Source of the DNA: Porites lobata
Lineage: Eukaryota; Cnidaria; Anthozoa; Scleractinia; Poritidae
Direction of reading: 5' to 3'
NCBI GenBank assembly: GCA_942486035.1
Contig: CALNXK010000161.1
Coordinates: 312,501 to 376,500, forward strand
Length of the DNA stretch: 64,000 nt
Numbering within the stretch: position 1 is the first letter of the stretch; each line of letters starts with the position of its first letter. Positions 39,401 through 51,400 of this stretch are shown here, piece by piece. The position numbers were made by a program, and so were the translations under genes. The notes below the pieces were generated by a model, which was not told where the DNA came from, searched no databases, and was given only the letters and a program-made list of their open reading frames with translations.

Positions 39401-42400
39401 GCAATGACATCATCCATCTATAAATGGCACATGACCTTATCTTTCTGAGATTCCTGCGCATTTTATTCATGAGATAAAGACAAAAGGCTATGACGTCATA
39501 GGCGTTAAAGCATTCCTGCGCAAGTTAATGAAATTCCAGCGTAAAAAACCGTCACTTGCTCATAGCCAACTTAAATTAACTATGACATCATCCTATGTTA
39601 ATGAGATGTATGACGTCATTGGCGTTAATTTATGCCACATCAAACTAATGAGATTCCACTTCAAAAAAGTGGAGTAAAACATTCCTCCTATACTACTACT
39701 AGATCAGCCTGAACCCCGAAATCGTGTGTTCTTATATAAATGCGGGTGTTTACTGTAAAGTGTAAAAACAAAACATAAACACGTGTTTCAGTTTCACTGG
39801 GACGTGACATCAATCATCAATTTTAATGATGACAAAGAAAAGTTACTATGAACTTTCTAAACTAGAGTAAATATAAAAATAATATTGAAATCATTACATA
39901 GTTTGAAGAAAGTTCAGGATGATTTCCATCAACTCCATTATCAACTACTGCCACCAACATTCCTCTTCCTGTGTATGCGGGCCAGACAGAAGTGATGTTG
40001 AAAGTAGGATTCTGTGGTCTTGTCTATAAAAGGGAAAAAATCATGCCTTTGAGAAAAAACAAATAGCTGATTTTGAGCTGTTCAATTGCAAAGCCTATTC
40101 ACTTTGCTTGAACAATTTTTGCCCAGGGATGTAAAATAAGTGAACCGTCGGCTTCAGTTTTGTTACCCAGATGATGGCTAATTTGGGCTGTAATAAATCA
40201 ATGAAATATCTTACTTTCTTTACAAGAGCTGAAAATAAACAGAAAAGTGAGTGACTTACGAGGTACCATTGTTCCTCAAACAAAAGATCATTAAATCTTG
40301 GAGACAAAAGTTGATAACTTTTCTCTTTCTGTTGCGTAAACCACTCAATCTGAAAAAAAATTAAGTGAAAATCATTACATGTACTAAAGAAAAATTGGAT
40401 GGTCTGACGCACTCTAAATCCTGTCAGTTCAGCTATATTACACTATAATTATGAAAAGTATTTTTCACCAACTGACATGTATTAAAAATACCATCTGGTC
40501 AGCAGGACATACCTGCCTAGGCTAAATAAGGGGGAAGCAAAGTTACTTGTTATTATTACTGCAAATGTTGGACCTTACCTTTGGTTCATCATCTAATACT
40601 CTGTCAATATCCACTGACTCAGCAGTCTTTTCTGGTGTTTCCTCTAATTCTGGTCTTTTAATAATGTGATAGTCCTCAAAAAGCTGAGAACAGTTCAGTC
40701 AAATATATTTCAGTAAATGTCATGTATTGTAAATTATTTACGTTAAATTCACACCTCAAACAAACAGGCCCCTGACAATTTGAAAGATTTGAACCCAGGA
40801 GTCATTTCATAAGTAAGTGAAGCATGACTGTCTGGCTGAGCATAATCCTGACAGTGACTGATGTTTCAACAACCTGTGCGGTAGACATTTTGAGAGTCAA
40901 AGTGAGTTGTATCGCGTCAGTTGATTGGTCATAAACTCTGGCTATTTACCTGATTGGTCAATCAAGTTGCGTTGTTATAGGTCATCTGTCAGTTAAGCTG
41001 TGATGTTATTGGCTATATCCCTACAATAGCACCTTTGACACCTAACTTGCACAGAGGGAAGTGAAACAATGACATTCAGTCAAACAGGCCAGAGAAAATA
41101 AGTAACTTTGGCTAGAAATTCCTACAAAAATCTTGTTCTACCACCCTCCTAGCCCCACATGCAGAAGTTCTTAGGGCTTCGTTATGCGTTCCTTCCCCAC
41201 GATTCGGCTGCTGAAACAAGTGGTTAATTCCTTTCCCTTTTACTTTCAAGCAACTCAGCTATTATTATGAAAGGGATCTATTTCATGATGCGGTGAAACA
41301 AAAAACGCTTTGCAGCGAATCAACTTCATGAAGCAGTGAAACGACCGGACACCCTGTTATTACTTGGTGTTACGGTGCACGAATTTATGCTAATTAGTAT
41401 ATGCCAATGTCTATGACATATAATGATAGTATCATGGAGTCATGGTTTCATAGGTCTCGTGGTGTCAGTGGTTTCATAGTTTCATGTGTTTCGTGGTTTC
41501 ATAGGTTTAGTGGTGTCAATAGTTTCATGGTTTCATAGGTTTCGTGGTGTCAATGGTTTCATAGTTTCATGGGTTTCGTGGTGTCAATGGTTTCATGGGT
41601 TTTTAGGTTTCGTGGTGTCAATGGTTTCATGGTTTCTTAGGTTTCGTGGTGTCAGTGGTTTCATGGTTTCATAGGTTTCGTCGTGTCCATGGTTTCATGG
41701 TTTCATAGGTTTCCTGGCGTCAATGGTTTCACGTGTTTGGTGGTGTCAATGGATACATGGTTTCATAGGTTTCGTAGTGTCAATGGTTTCATGGTTTCAT
41801 AAGTTTCGTGGTGTCAATGGTTTCATGGTTTCATAGGTTTCGTGGTGTCCATGGTTTCATGGTTTCATAGGTTTCCTGGTGTCAATAGTTTCATGGTTTC
41901 ATAGGTCCCGTGGTGTCAATAGTTTCATGGTTTCATAGGTTTCGTGGTGTCAATGGTTTCATGGTTTCATAGGTTTCGTGGTGTCCATGGTTTCATGGTT
42001 TCATAGGTTTCGTGGTGTCAATAGTTTCATGGTTTCATAGGTCCCGTGGTGTCAATAGTTTCATGGTTTCATAGGTTTCGTGGTGTCAATGGCTTCATGG
42101 TTTCTTGGGTTTCGTGGTGTCAATGGTTTCATGGTTTCATAGGTTTCGTGGTGTCAATGGTTTCATGGTTTCATAGGTTTCGTGGTGTCAAGGGTTTCAT
42201 GGTTTCATAGGTTTCCTGGCGTCAATGGTTTAATGTGTTTGGTGGTGTCAATGGATACATGGTTTCATAAGTTTCGTGGTGTCCATGGTTTCATGGTTTC
42301 ATAGGTTTCGTGGTGTCCATGGTTTCATGGTTTCATAGGTTTCGTGGTGTCAATGGTTTCATGGTTTCATAGGTTTCGTGGTGTCAATGGTTTCATGGTT

Positions 42401-45400
42401 TCATAGGTTTCGTGGTGTCAATGGTTTCATGGTTTCTTAGGTTTTGTGGTGTCAATGGTTTCATTGTTTCATAGGTTTCGTGGTGTCAATGGTTTCATGG
42501 TTTCATAGATTTCGTGGTGTCACTGGTTTCATGGTTTCATAGGTTTCGTGGTGTCCATGGTTTCATGGTTTCATAGGTTTCGTGGTTTCATAGGTTTCCT
42601 GGTGCCAATGGTTTCATGGTTTCATAGGTTTCGTGGTGTCAATGGTTTCATGGTTTCATAGGTTTCGTGGTTTCATAGGTTTCCTGGTGTCAATGGTTTC
42701 ATAGTTTCATGTGTTTCGTGGTTTCATAGGTTTCTTGGTTTCTATGGTTTCATGGTTTCGTAGGTTTCGTGGTGTCAAGGGTTTCATGGTTTCATAGGTT
42801 TCGTGGTGTCAATGGTTTCATGGTTTCATAGGTTTCGTGGTGTCAATGGTTTCGTGGTGTCGATGGTTTCGTGGTTTCATAGGTTTCGTGGTGTCAATGG
42901 TTTCATGGTTTCATAGGTTTCGTGGTGTCAATGGTTTCATGGTTTCATAGGTTTCGTGGTGTCAATGGTTTCATGGTTCCATAGGTTTCGTGGTTTCATA
43001 GGTTACCTGGTGTCAATGGTTTCATAGTTTCATGTGTTTCATGGTTTCCTAGGTTTCGTGGTTTCTATGGTTTCATGGTTTCATAGGTTTCGTGGTGTCC
43101 ATGGTTTCGTGGTTTTTTAGGTTTCGTGGTGTCAATGGTTTCATGGTTTCATAGGTTTCGTGATGTAGATGGTTTCATTTTCTCATGTTTTTGGTTTCAT
43201 AGGTTTCGTGGTGTCAATGGTTTCATGATTTCATAGGTTTCGTGGTGTGAAGGGTCTCATGGTTTCATAGGTTTCGTGGTGTCAATGATTTCTTGGTTTC
43301 GTAGGTTTTATGGTGTCAAAGGTCTCGTGGTTTCATGGGGTTCATGGTGTCAGAGGTTTCATGGTTTCATAGGCCTCTTGGTGTCAAGTAGCCTCCCCTC
43401 AGACGTCTTTTGGGGTTTGTTCGTCACGCGTTCATTTCTCCCCCACGGACGTCTGCTAAACACAGCCGACATTTACGTTCACCGATCAGTGAGGCTTTTG
43501 ATCGGGTGTGCGAGAAATTTGTAATGAATGCAGAGTTAAACAAGTATCAGAGAGACGCTATCCTGCAAATTTTATAGAGAAGACCGATGAGTTCATAAAT
43601 TTGCCGACGGGATTTGGTAAATCCCTTATCTATCAAGCTTTGCCGCTTGTTTGCGACACTGCTTGGAACTCCTGGACATTATTGTTGTTGTTTCGCCCCT
43701 GGTAAATCTTATGAAAGATCAAGCTACAAAGCTGGAAAATATTTGTATTCCTGCTGTAGTGCTCAGTGATATGTATTTTTTAAATTCAATTTAATTTATT
43801 TAAAACACTTGAAATTACAAAGTACTTACTTACAATACTTACTTACAAACAATGTATGTTACTTAAGCTACTAACAAAACTATACTCTACTTGCAAAACA
43901 ATACTTATTTACAATGTGAGATACTTACGCTACGAACAATACTATACTCTACTTACGATACAAAACTTGCAATACTTACTTACAATGAGATACGTACACT
44001 GGTAACAGTGCTATACTCCACGCTTTACATATATATAACAGCTACTTGCACTACTTACAATACGGATTACATACGCTACAAAAACCAGAAAATAAAGGGG
44101 GCGGGAAAGTATGGTAAATTTTAGTTAACTGTAGTTTTAACTCAAAGGAGAAAAAAGAGATTAAAGATATTTTCTCTGCTGATTCACTGAAAATTAGCTT
44201 TATATGCTTTGAATGTTGAAGCGAAGAAAATAGGAAGGAAATGTCTGGCAGGAAGGAAAGTGTAAAAAGAGCGAGAGACCCCAAACTGATAAAAGATTAC
44301 TAAAGAGGGAAAGGTTCAATTTCTTTATTATGTTGTTTTAAAAAAGGCTTAAAATTTTCAATAGTTGGAATATTTCTTTTGCTTCTGCAAAGCCAAATGT
44401 AGAATCTCGCAAGTAACAGAACGAAGTTAACTGCGGCTTTGTTTTTGGAAGTATCAGGCATCGGACCCAAGACGACAAGACTGTTAAGGAGATAGTCGTT
44501 GGATAAAAGTTTGCGATCCGTTAGAAAGGCAATAAGGTGTTTCCAGAAAAGTTCTATTTTGCTGCAGAACCAGAGTTTTCCGCTTCTTCATGGCAAAGTG
44601 AACATCTAATGTCATCTTTGTATCCCATTTTGACTAAAGATACGTTTGTTGCCAAAGTTTGATGAAGGAATCTAAACTGAAATTCAGTCAGTTTGGTGCT
44701 TTTGGTACATTTAAAAGCGGTCATATATGAGTTTTGCCAGATTAAATCACGAGCTTCTGGGAAAACTTTGCTCCATTTCTCCTGACTAGAAATTTTATAG
44801 TTACATTTTAATTCCACCAGTTTTTGATAAGCTAGTCTGCTGGGCTTTTTCGATTTTAAAAAGGCGGTTGTGAAAGACTCTTGTTCTTTACAGTTTAGTG
44901 GTACATTTGGTAGTTTTTTGATTTTTCCAGAGCTCTCGGAGGGTAGATGTCATTCCATAGAATGTCAAAGGGCAAACCTTTGTCTGATACTTTTTTTTCA
45001 AATTCTGTTGGTGACAAGAAAAAAGTACTTGGTTTTTCCTTAACGATTTGATTCACCTGAGAAATGCCCATTTGATACCAACTTTTATAGAAGACCAGTT
45101 TGTCCATAACTCTAATCAAAGAATTATACCACAGGCTTTGTGTGAGGAAGGACTCCACCGTTTCTATTGAACCTTGATAGTTTAATTCCTTGGTTTAAGT
45201 CCTTGGTCCGCGACCCATGACCTTGGTGGAATTACATTCGCAAAAAAAGGAAACGGCCTTTGTTTTCGAAGAATGCTTTGAAAATCTTCCCTATACAAGT
45301 TTACAAGTTCTCTTTTTTTATTACTTCGAATATATACAGATTTAATAGTAATTGATATTGACCGTGCTGAAAACCGCTCCGCGCTCGTGTAGGAGACTGT

Positions 45401-48400
45401 TGTCTGAAGTCTTTCAAAGAAAAGCAGACTATTTTATCCTTACAACAACTTCCCAAAAAACTATACAGTTGACTAGCATAACAGGCCAGAGCCCCGATTT
45501 TAGTACGCGCAGGAGGAGGCCTAATCTCCACAGCAACCACCGCAGATCGGTTTCCAATAACAGACAAGCGTTACTTTCGTAATTAGTTTTAAGCATTCCT
45601 CCAGACACCTTTGAAGAGCGCCGGACACGTTGCCTGTCAAGGAACTTTGTACTTCTGATTAAATGAACCAGACATCTCAAGGAAACGCGAAATTTGATCA
45701 GACTATTTGGGATTATAAATTCATTTCACGGTCGAAGTCGACCTTCGCGGCTGGCTTCGCAATTGATAACTACAGTTTTCTCGCCGCATTTGGATTCAAA
45801 TAGGCTTGATACGCTTTCAAAGGCTTTTCAAGTGCTCTCTTTTAAGAAAATAGTGTTCCCATGGCTTATTTAACTTCTTTCAAGAGTAGTATGCCGTGTC
45901 AACATTGGTGACCTTCGAAGCGAAAACGGCGAGTCGGCGTATCAATTTTTTACTGTGGAGCCACATGTAGGAATACACTCTCTGCTGGCACATCTTTCTC
46001 TGGTTTGGAAGGAACTCTGCGTGGAAAAGACCCTGACCAAAGAAATTTTTAAATCTTCTCTATTTGAACGTTTGAGAAAAGCCGTCAACAATGCACATTT
46101 TATAGTCGCCGGTGTAAACGAATGCGAGAGCGCGAGCTCTACTTCAAATCTCCTTGAGGAACAGCAAAGCCGATTATCTGATTCAATGGACGACCTTTTT
46201 TATCAAACGGCGAAGGATTCAAGTCTTTTTTCTCTGGCTTAAGACGATGTAAGCGTCCATGTGCCTCCAGTGACAAATCACTCTCCAAAAAGCCCGCCAA
46301 GCACTGTCGAAATTCCGCCAAAATTCTTATTCGCTGGCAGGAGCCCAAGACGCTGGATTACTCCAGATATTCTAGCTTCCACTTCAACATCTTCGCGTTC
46401 GCTTGGGCGATCTGTATAATCAGCGTCACAGATACAGTATGGTTTCTATATCAGTCATTTTAGCCTCCTTGAAATGTCAATCATAATCCAAAAATAATTA
46501 TTACGGGTTACCTTCGTATTGTTACTTGTTTTTTACTTAATAGGCCAAATTATAGGGCTACCCTCTCCCTCAGAGCTTACAAGCGGCGCGTCCAAGATTC
46601 TGAGGTGAAGGTAGTCTCTCTTTTGAAATGTCCGTCATAATCCAAATACTTTTGTAGATGATTTTTGTAGTGTCATTTGTTTCTGAAATAGGCCAAATTA
46701 TGGGGCTACCCTCTCCCTCAGAGCTTACAGGCGGCGCGCCCAAGATTCTGAGGTGATGGTAGTCTCTCTTTTGAAATATTGGTCATTATCCAAATTATTA
46801 TTGTAGGTCATCTTTGTACTGTCCTTTGTTTCGAAATAGGCCAAATTATGGGGCTACCCTCTCCCTCAGAGCTTACAGGCGGCGCGACCAAGATTCTGAG
46901 GTGATGGTAGTCTCTCTTTTGAAATGTCGGTCATTTATCCAAATTATTATTGTAGGTAATTTTTGTAGTGTCATTTATTTTTGAAATAGGCCAAATTAAT
47001 TACGGGGCTACCCTCTACCTGAGAGCTTACAGGCGGCGCGCCCAAGATTCTGAGGTGAAGGTTGTCTCTCTTTTAAACTGTCAGTCGTCAACCACAGTAT
47101 TATTTAATTTTCATTTTCCAGAGTTCATAGTGGTACCTTCTTTATAGTTTTACGTGATTCGTGGCAAAGACAAGACCAGGCTAACAAATTTATTCTAGTT
47201 TTAACGTGATGCGACAATCACCGTGGCTGACTGGCCTCCAAAGTTCCTTTATAATTTGGACGCTTCTCAGGAGTTTCTTCACTGCTTGTAATCCAGAATT
47301 GGCTATTCTCAGCAGCTTGAAGATGTTGCATTGCATCAGTTGTTCCTTGGACGGCGACCTTTTCTTGTCCCGAGTACAATATCGATTCTCGATTCTCGAC
47401 TCTCGATTACCGTATCTTGCTCGTGCAAGGTTTCGGCAACGGGACCAGTACTAACACCATTGCTGGAAAACTGTTTGGTAGAAGAAGAGTAAAATGGTGG
47501 CTTCGGCGCGTTACCTGTCTGATGCTCGGTATATCACTGCCAAACTGCGCTACAGAATGCGCGAAAAACCCCTCCGGTACTTGAAAAAAAAGAAAAAAAA
47601 ACCTGAGCGATATAATTTAGTAACTTATTCATGGTGTTGAGCTTCCGGTTTATTCAGCTTATTGCCAGTTGTAGGCAAAGTTCACGCGCACATTATCGCG
47701 CTCTAACTGGGTTGATTGTGAGGAAACTCTTATGTCAGTCATTGACTACCCCCCCCGCGTTAAGCCTTTGTGCGACGGACGTCCCTTAGAAATATAAATT
47801 ACCCACACTGATCGCCAATTCTACTTGCAAAGTGTTGAGGATTGGGTTGTGTAATGTATTCTAGAGTGTAAATTTAGTTCTAACCTCGCAGACAAGGATG
47901 CAATGAGACATTTATTTGCGTAGTTAGGCCTACTATCCATTGGGCAAGCATCCCTTTTATTTTCTTTCGATAGCCTGTCCATGCACTAACCTTTGGATAC
48001 AGAAACTAGCTGCCTCTCGCTGTACCAAAACTTGATAGTTTTGGCGTTCAATATTCTTAACGGGTGCTCACAAAACACCGGGACTGCATCGCGCGCCTTT
48101 GGCGCTTTGGTACCCTGCAAGCTTTGGTTCATCGCGTTTTGAAAGATGGAAATTTTGATATTCCCGCGTAAAAGAAGACCGATAAAACGTGTCTTTCATT
48201 GACTACAGTGAAACGCCCGGAAATGAAGAACGTTTTGAAAGAAACGGGAAAACTGATAAAAGTAAATATTTTTTGTGATAAGTGAAATTAATGAGAAATA
48301 ACCATAAACCAGTTTTGTTGTTTTGTTTTTTAAAAGCGGTTTGTCTGGTACCAGATTTGTACAATTACTTTCAATAAAACATGGATCGGGTTTTGTTAAC

Positions 48401-51400
48401 TATGACAGAATGTAATTAAAAAGTATTATGTTGACAGCTACAAGGCACATGCTTGCCTTAAGCTGCGAGTATCCCGCCATGTTTTAAACAAAGGGCCTCT
48501 AACCAAGCCGGCATTCTAATCCGCCACAAATATGTGATGCACGCGTCTTTCAAAGTCGCCTAGTACTTAAAATCGGGGCTCTGGCCTGTTATGGCTCTAT
48601 TGCATCATTACTGTGATTTTTTCAAAACGTTTGAGTCGTCTCAGGTGGAAGACAGCTGTGCAAATAAAAAATTAATTTGACGTACACAAAGGCACATCAA
48701 CGTCCAGAGCACGTTTGATGAGCCTTGCGATGTCGACTGCGCTTTTTGCAAACACACGAACTTAGTCCTTTCCTAAATTACAGCTACAAAGAAAACAAAA
48801 AAAATTCGCTTCTTATAACTTTCTTCGGAGTCTCATCCATGCATGCGCATGGAATAAATGTTCCTCTAACAAAACGAGAAATAATTCGTAGGTGCCGTTT
48901 CACTTGTATCACAGCTCGTTACTGGCTGATCGTGACACAATAACTAACGGCTTAGTGGCTTATTGAAACAAAAAAGAACGTAAATGTCGGCTGTGTTTAG
49001 CAGACGTCTGTGGGGGAGAAATAAACGCGTGACGAGCGAATCCCAGAGGACGTCTACGGGGAGGCTAGATGTCAAGGGTTTCATGGTATTATAGTTCTGT
49101 CCATGGTGTCATTTGAAAATACTAAGTTACCGTCCACCATGGGTTTCTTGGTTCCACCGGTTTCGTGGTTTCATATATATCGTTGTTTCAAAGGTTTTGT
49201 AGTTTCATGGTATGGTTTATTGGGTTTGTTAATTTCATGGATAATTTAGTAAATGAACCTCTTCCGGCGGCTAGTATATCGAAGGATAATGCCCGTGGCT
49301 GAGAGAAAGAAACATTTAAATGTGAAATTATAATCCTCTGATTATTTTTTTACATCTCTAACATGTTGGGAGAGAAAAAAAGAAACAAACAAACAAGAAG
49401 TGAGCGCACGTGCGAACGACGTAAACAAGCACTTTGATTGGTTGATTTTTTTTTATTGAAACTGTGATTGGACCAGGGCTTGACAGGCTGTCATGTCAAA
49501 TGAACTCTCGCAACGCCCCATAGATAAAAACTAGAGCGCATCACTTTTAGTTTATATTTTACCGACAGCGCTTTTTTGAAAACTACTCAAAAAACTGTTT
49601 GTAATGTATAAGTAGAGAGAATCCAACAATATCACTAACTGCCGCTGCAAGGGCTAGAAAAGTAATTACAACTATGAAACTGACAGGAACTTAAAAACAT
49701 GGAGCAGTTGAAGGATGTAAGTTTGACATAAGTGGGCTTGTTGGAAAAACCTTTATTTAATGCTGCGGACGGTGGAAGCTGTGGAAGTCAAAGAAAGAAA
49801 AGGTAGAAGGAATGAAACAAACTTGCTTTTATCTCCCACTCTGCTGTTCTCTGGTTCAATATGGTTGAATCTGCAACCGTTCTTGGAGAAATTTTTTCGA
49901 TCACCAAAGTACTTGTCCGTACTCCGTATTGGCGTTCCGTATTCCTGCCCTGTCAACTTTTACAGCACTTCTGTTTGCTCTCCCCCGAAAAATGACTTCT
50001 TTGCCGTGAATCAGGAACGCCTCTACTGAAGGATTTCAGTAGTGCGTGAGCTTTTAAAAGTTTATCTCTTAATCTCTTGAACGCACCCTCCGTGCTAACT
50101 TTCCAGCAACGTGGCCCCTTCTTAATACCTACGACTTGCAAATCCTATCCAAACGCAAGGTGTCGCAAATAAAAGCTACTGTGAAAAATCTAGTAATTAA
50201 CAATTAACGTTTAACGGTTTACAATAGATCCTGATGAGAAATGAATATTTTACAGAATTAGTATTATAACGAACAACAAAATTACAAACAACAGCAATAA
50301 AAGTTACGTAGTCGCCTCCTACGAAAACAATATGTTTAAACAAAAGAAACCTGCATACGAGAAATAACTATTTTCAATTAAGCATGACACTATGAAACCA
50401 TTGAAACCACGAGACCCATGAAACCTTTCACACCACGAAGCCTATGAAAAAAAGAAACCCTTGACACCACGAAATCTATGGAACCATTGACACCACGAAA
50501 CCTATGAAACCATGAAACCCATGAAACTATCAAACCTAAGAAACTATGCATCAAACCTTTGACACCACGAAGCCTATAAAACCACGGAACCCATGAAACT
50601 GTGAAACCTATAACTATGAAACCTTTGAAACCATGAAACCCATGAAACTGTGAAACCTATGAAACCACCAAACCTTTGACACCACGAAATCCATGAAACC
50701 ACCAAACCTTTGACACAACGAAACCTATGAAACCATGAAACCTATGAAACTATTGACACCACGAAACCTATGAAACCATGAAACCTATAAAACCATTGAC
50801 ACCACGAAACCTATGAAACCATGAAACCCATGAAACCTATGAAACCATGAAACCATTGACACCACAAAACCTATGAAACTATCGACACCACGAAACCCAT
50901 GAAACCATGAAACCATGAAGCTATGACACCATTAACACCACGAAACCCATGAAACCATGAAACCCTTTACACCACGAAACCTATGAAACCATGAAACCAA
51001 AGAAACCACGAAACATATGAAACCACCAAACACTTCAAATCATGAAACCATTGACACCACGAAACCTAAGAAACCATGAAACCATTGACACCACGAAACC
51101 TATGAAACCATGAAACCATTGACACCACGAAACCTATGAAACCATGAAACCATAGACACCACGAAACCTATGAAACCATGAAACCATTGACACCACGAAA
51201 CCAATGAAACCATGAAACCATTGACACCACGAAACCTAAGAAACCATGAAACCATTGACACCACGAAACCTATCAAACCATGAAACCATAGACACCACGA
51301 AACCTATGAAACCATGAAACCATTGACACCACGAAACCTATGAAACCATGAAACTATTGACACCACGAAACCTATGAAACCATAAAACAATTGACACCAC

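Larger units (their letters stand above)
45479..48596. repeat. Second inverted-repeat pair inside the nested transposon
   Basis: cataacaggccagagccccg-attttagtac at 45479 is mirrored at about 48567-48596 (ttaaaatcggggctctggcc-tgttatg). About 30 bases match with one indel. It may mark another nested element of 3.1 kb; I see no target duplication. Confidence 0.5.
43389..49067. mobile_element. Nested 5.68-kb transposon with 92-bp TIRs
   Basis: 43389-43480 (tagcctccc-tcagacgtc to gacatttacgttc) is mirrored at 48976-49067, each 92 bp. The element sits inside the minisatellite; array sequence resumes on the right with gatgtcaagggtttcatgg. Flanks ggtgtcaag and gatgtcaag agree at 8 of 9 bases, but the array itself repeats this phrase. 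It contains a helicase relic, a LINE piece, a second TIR pair and 149-bp repeats. A helicase in a TIR transposon suggests the Academ superfamily; this is inference. Confidence 0.85.

Noticed and set aside
41440..43385. Possible CRISPR-like array
   Set aside because: The units are contiguous with no unique spacers, and the genome is animal.
47206..47454. 82-codon frame in the nested element
   Set aside because: No motif in either strand; the antisense frame is also open, so coding cannot be supported.
43380..49076. 9-bp target duplication for the nested transposon as proof of superfamily
   Set aside because: The flanking phrase ggtgtcaag is part of the minisatellite unit, so an 8 of 9 match can arise by chance of register.
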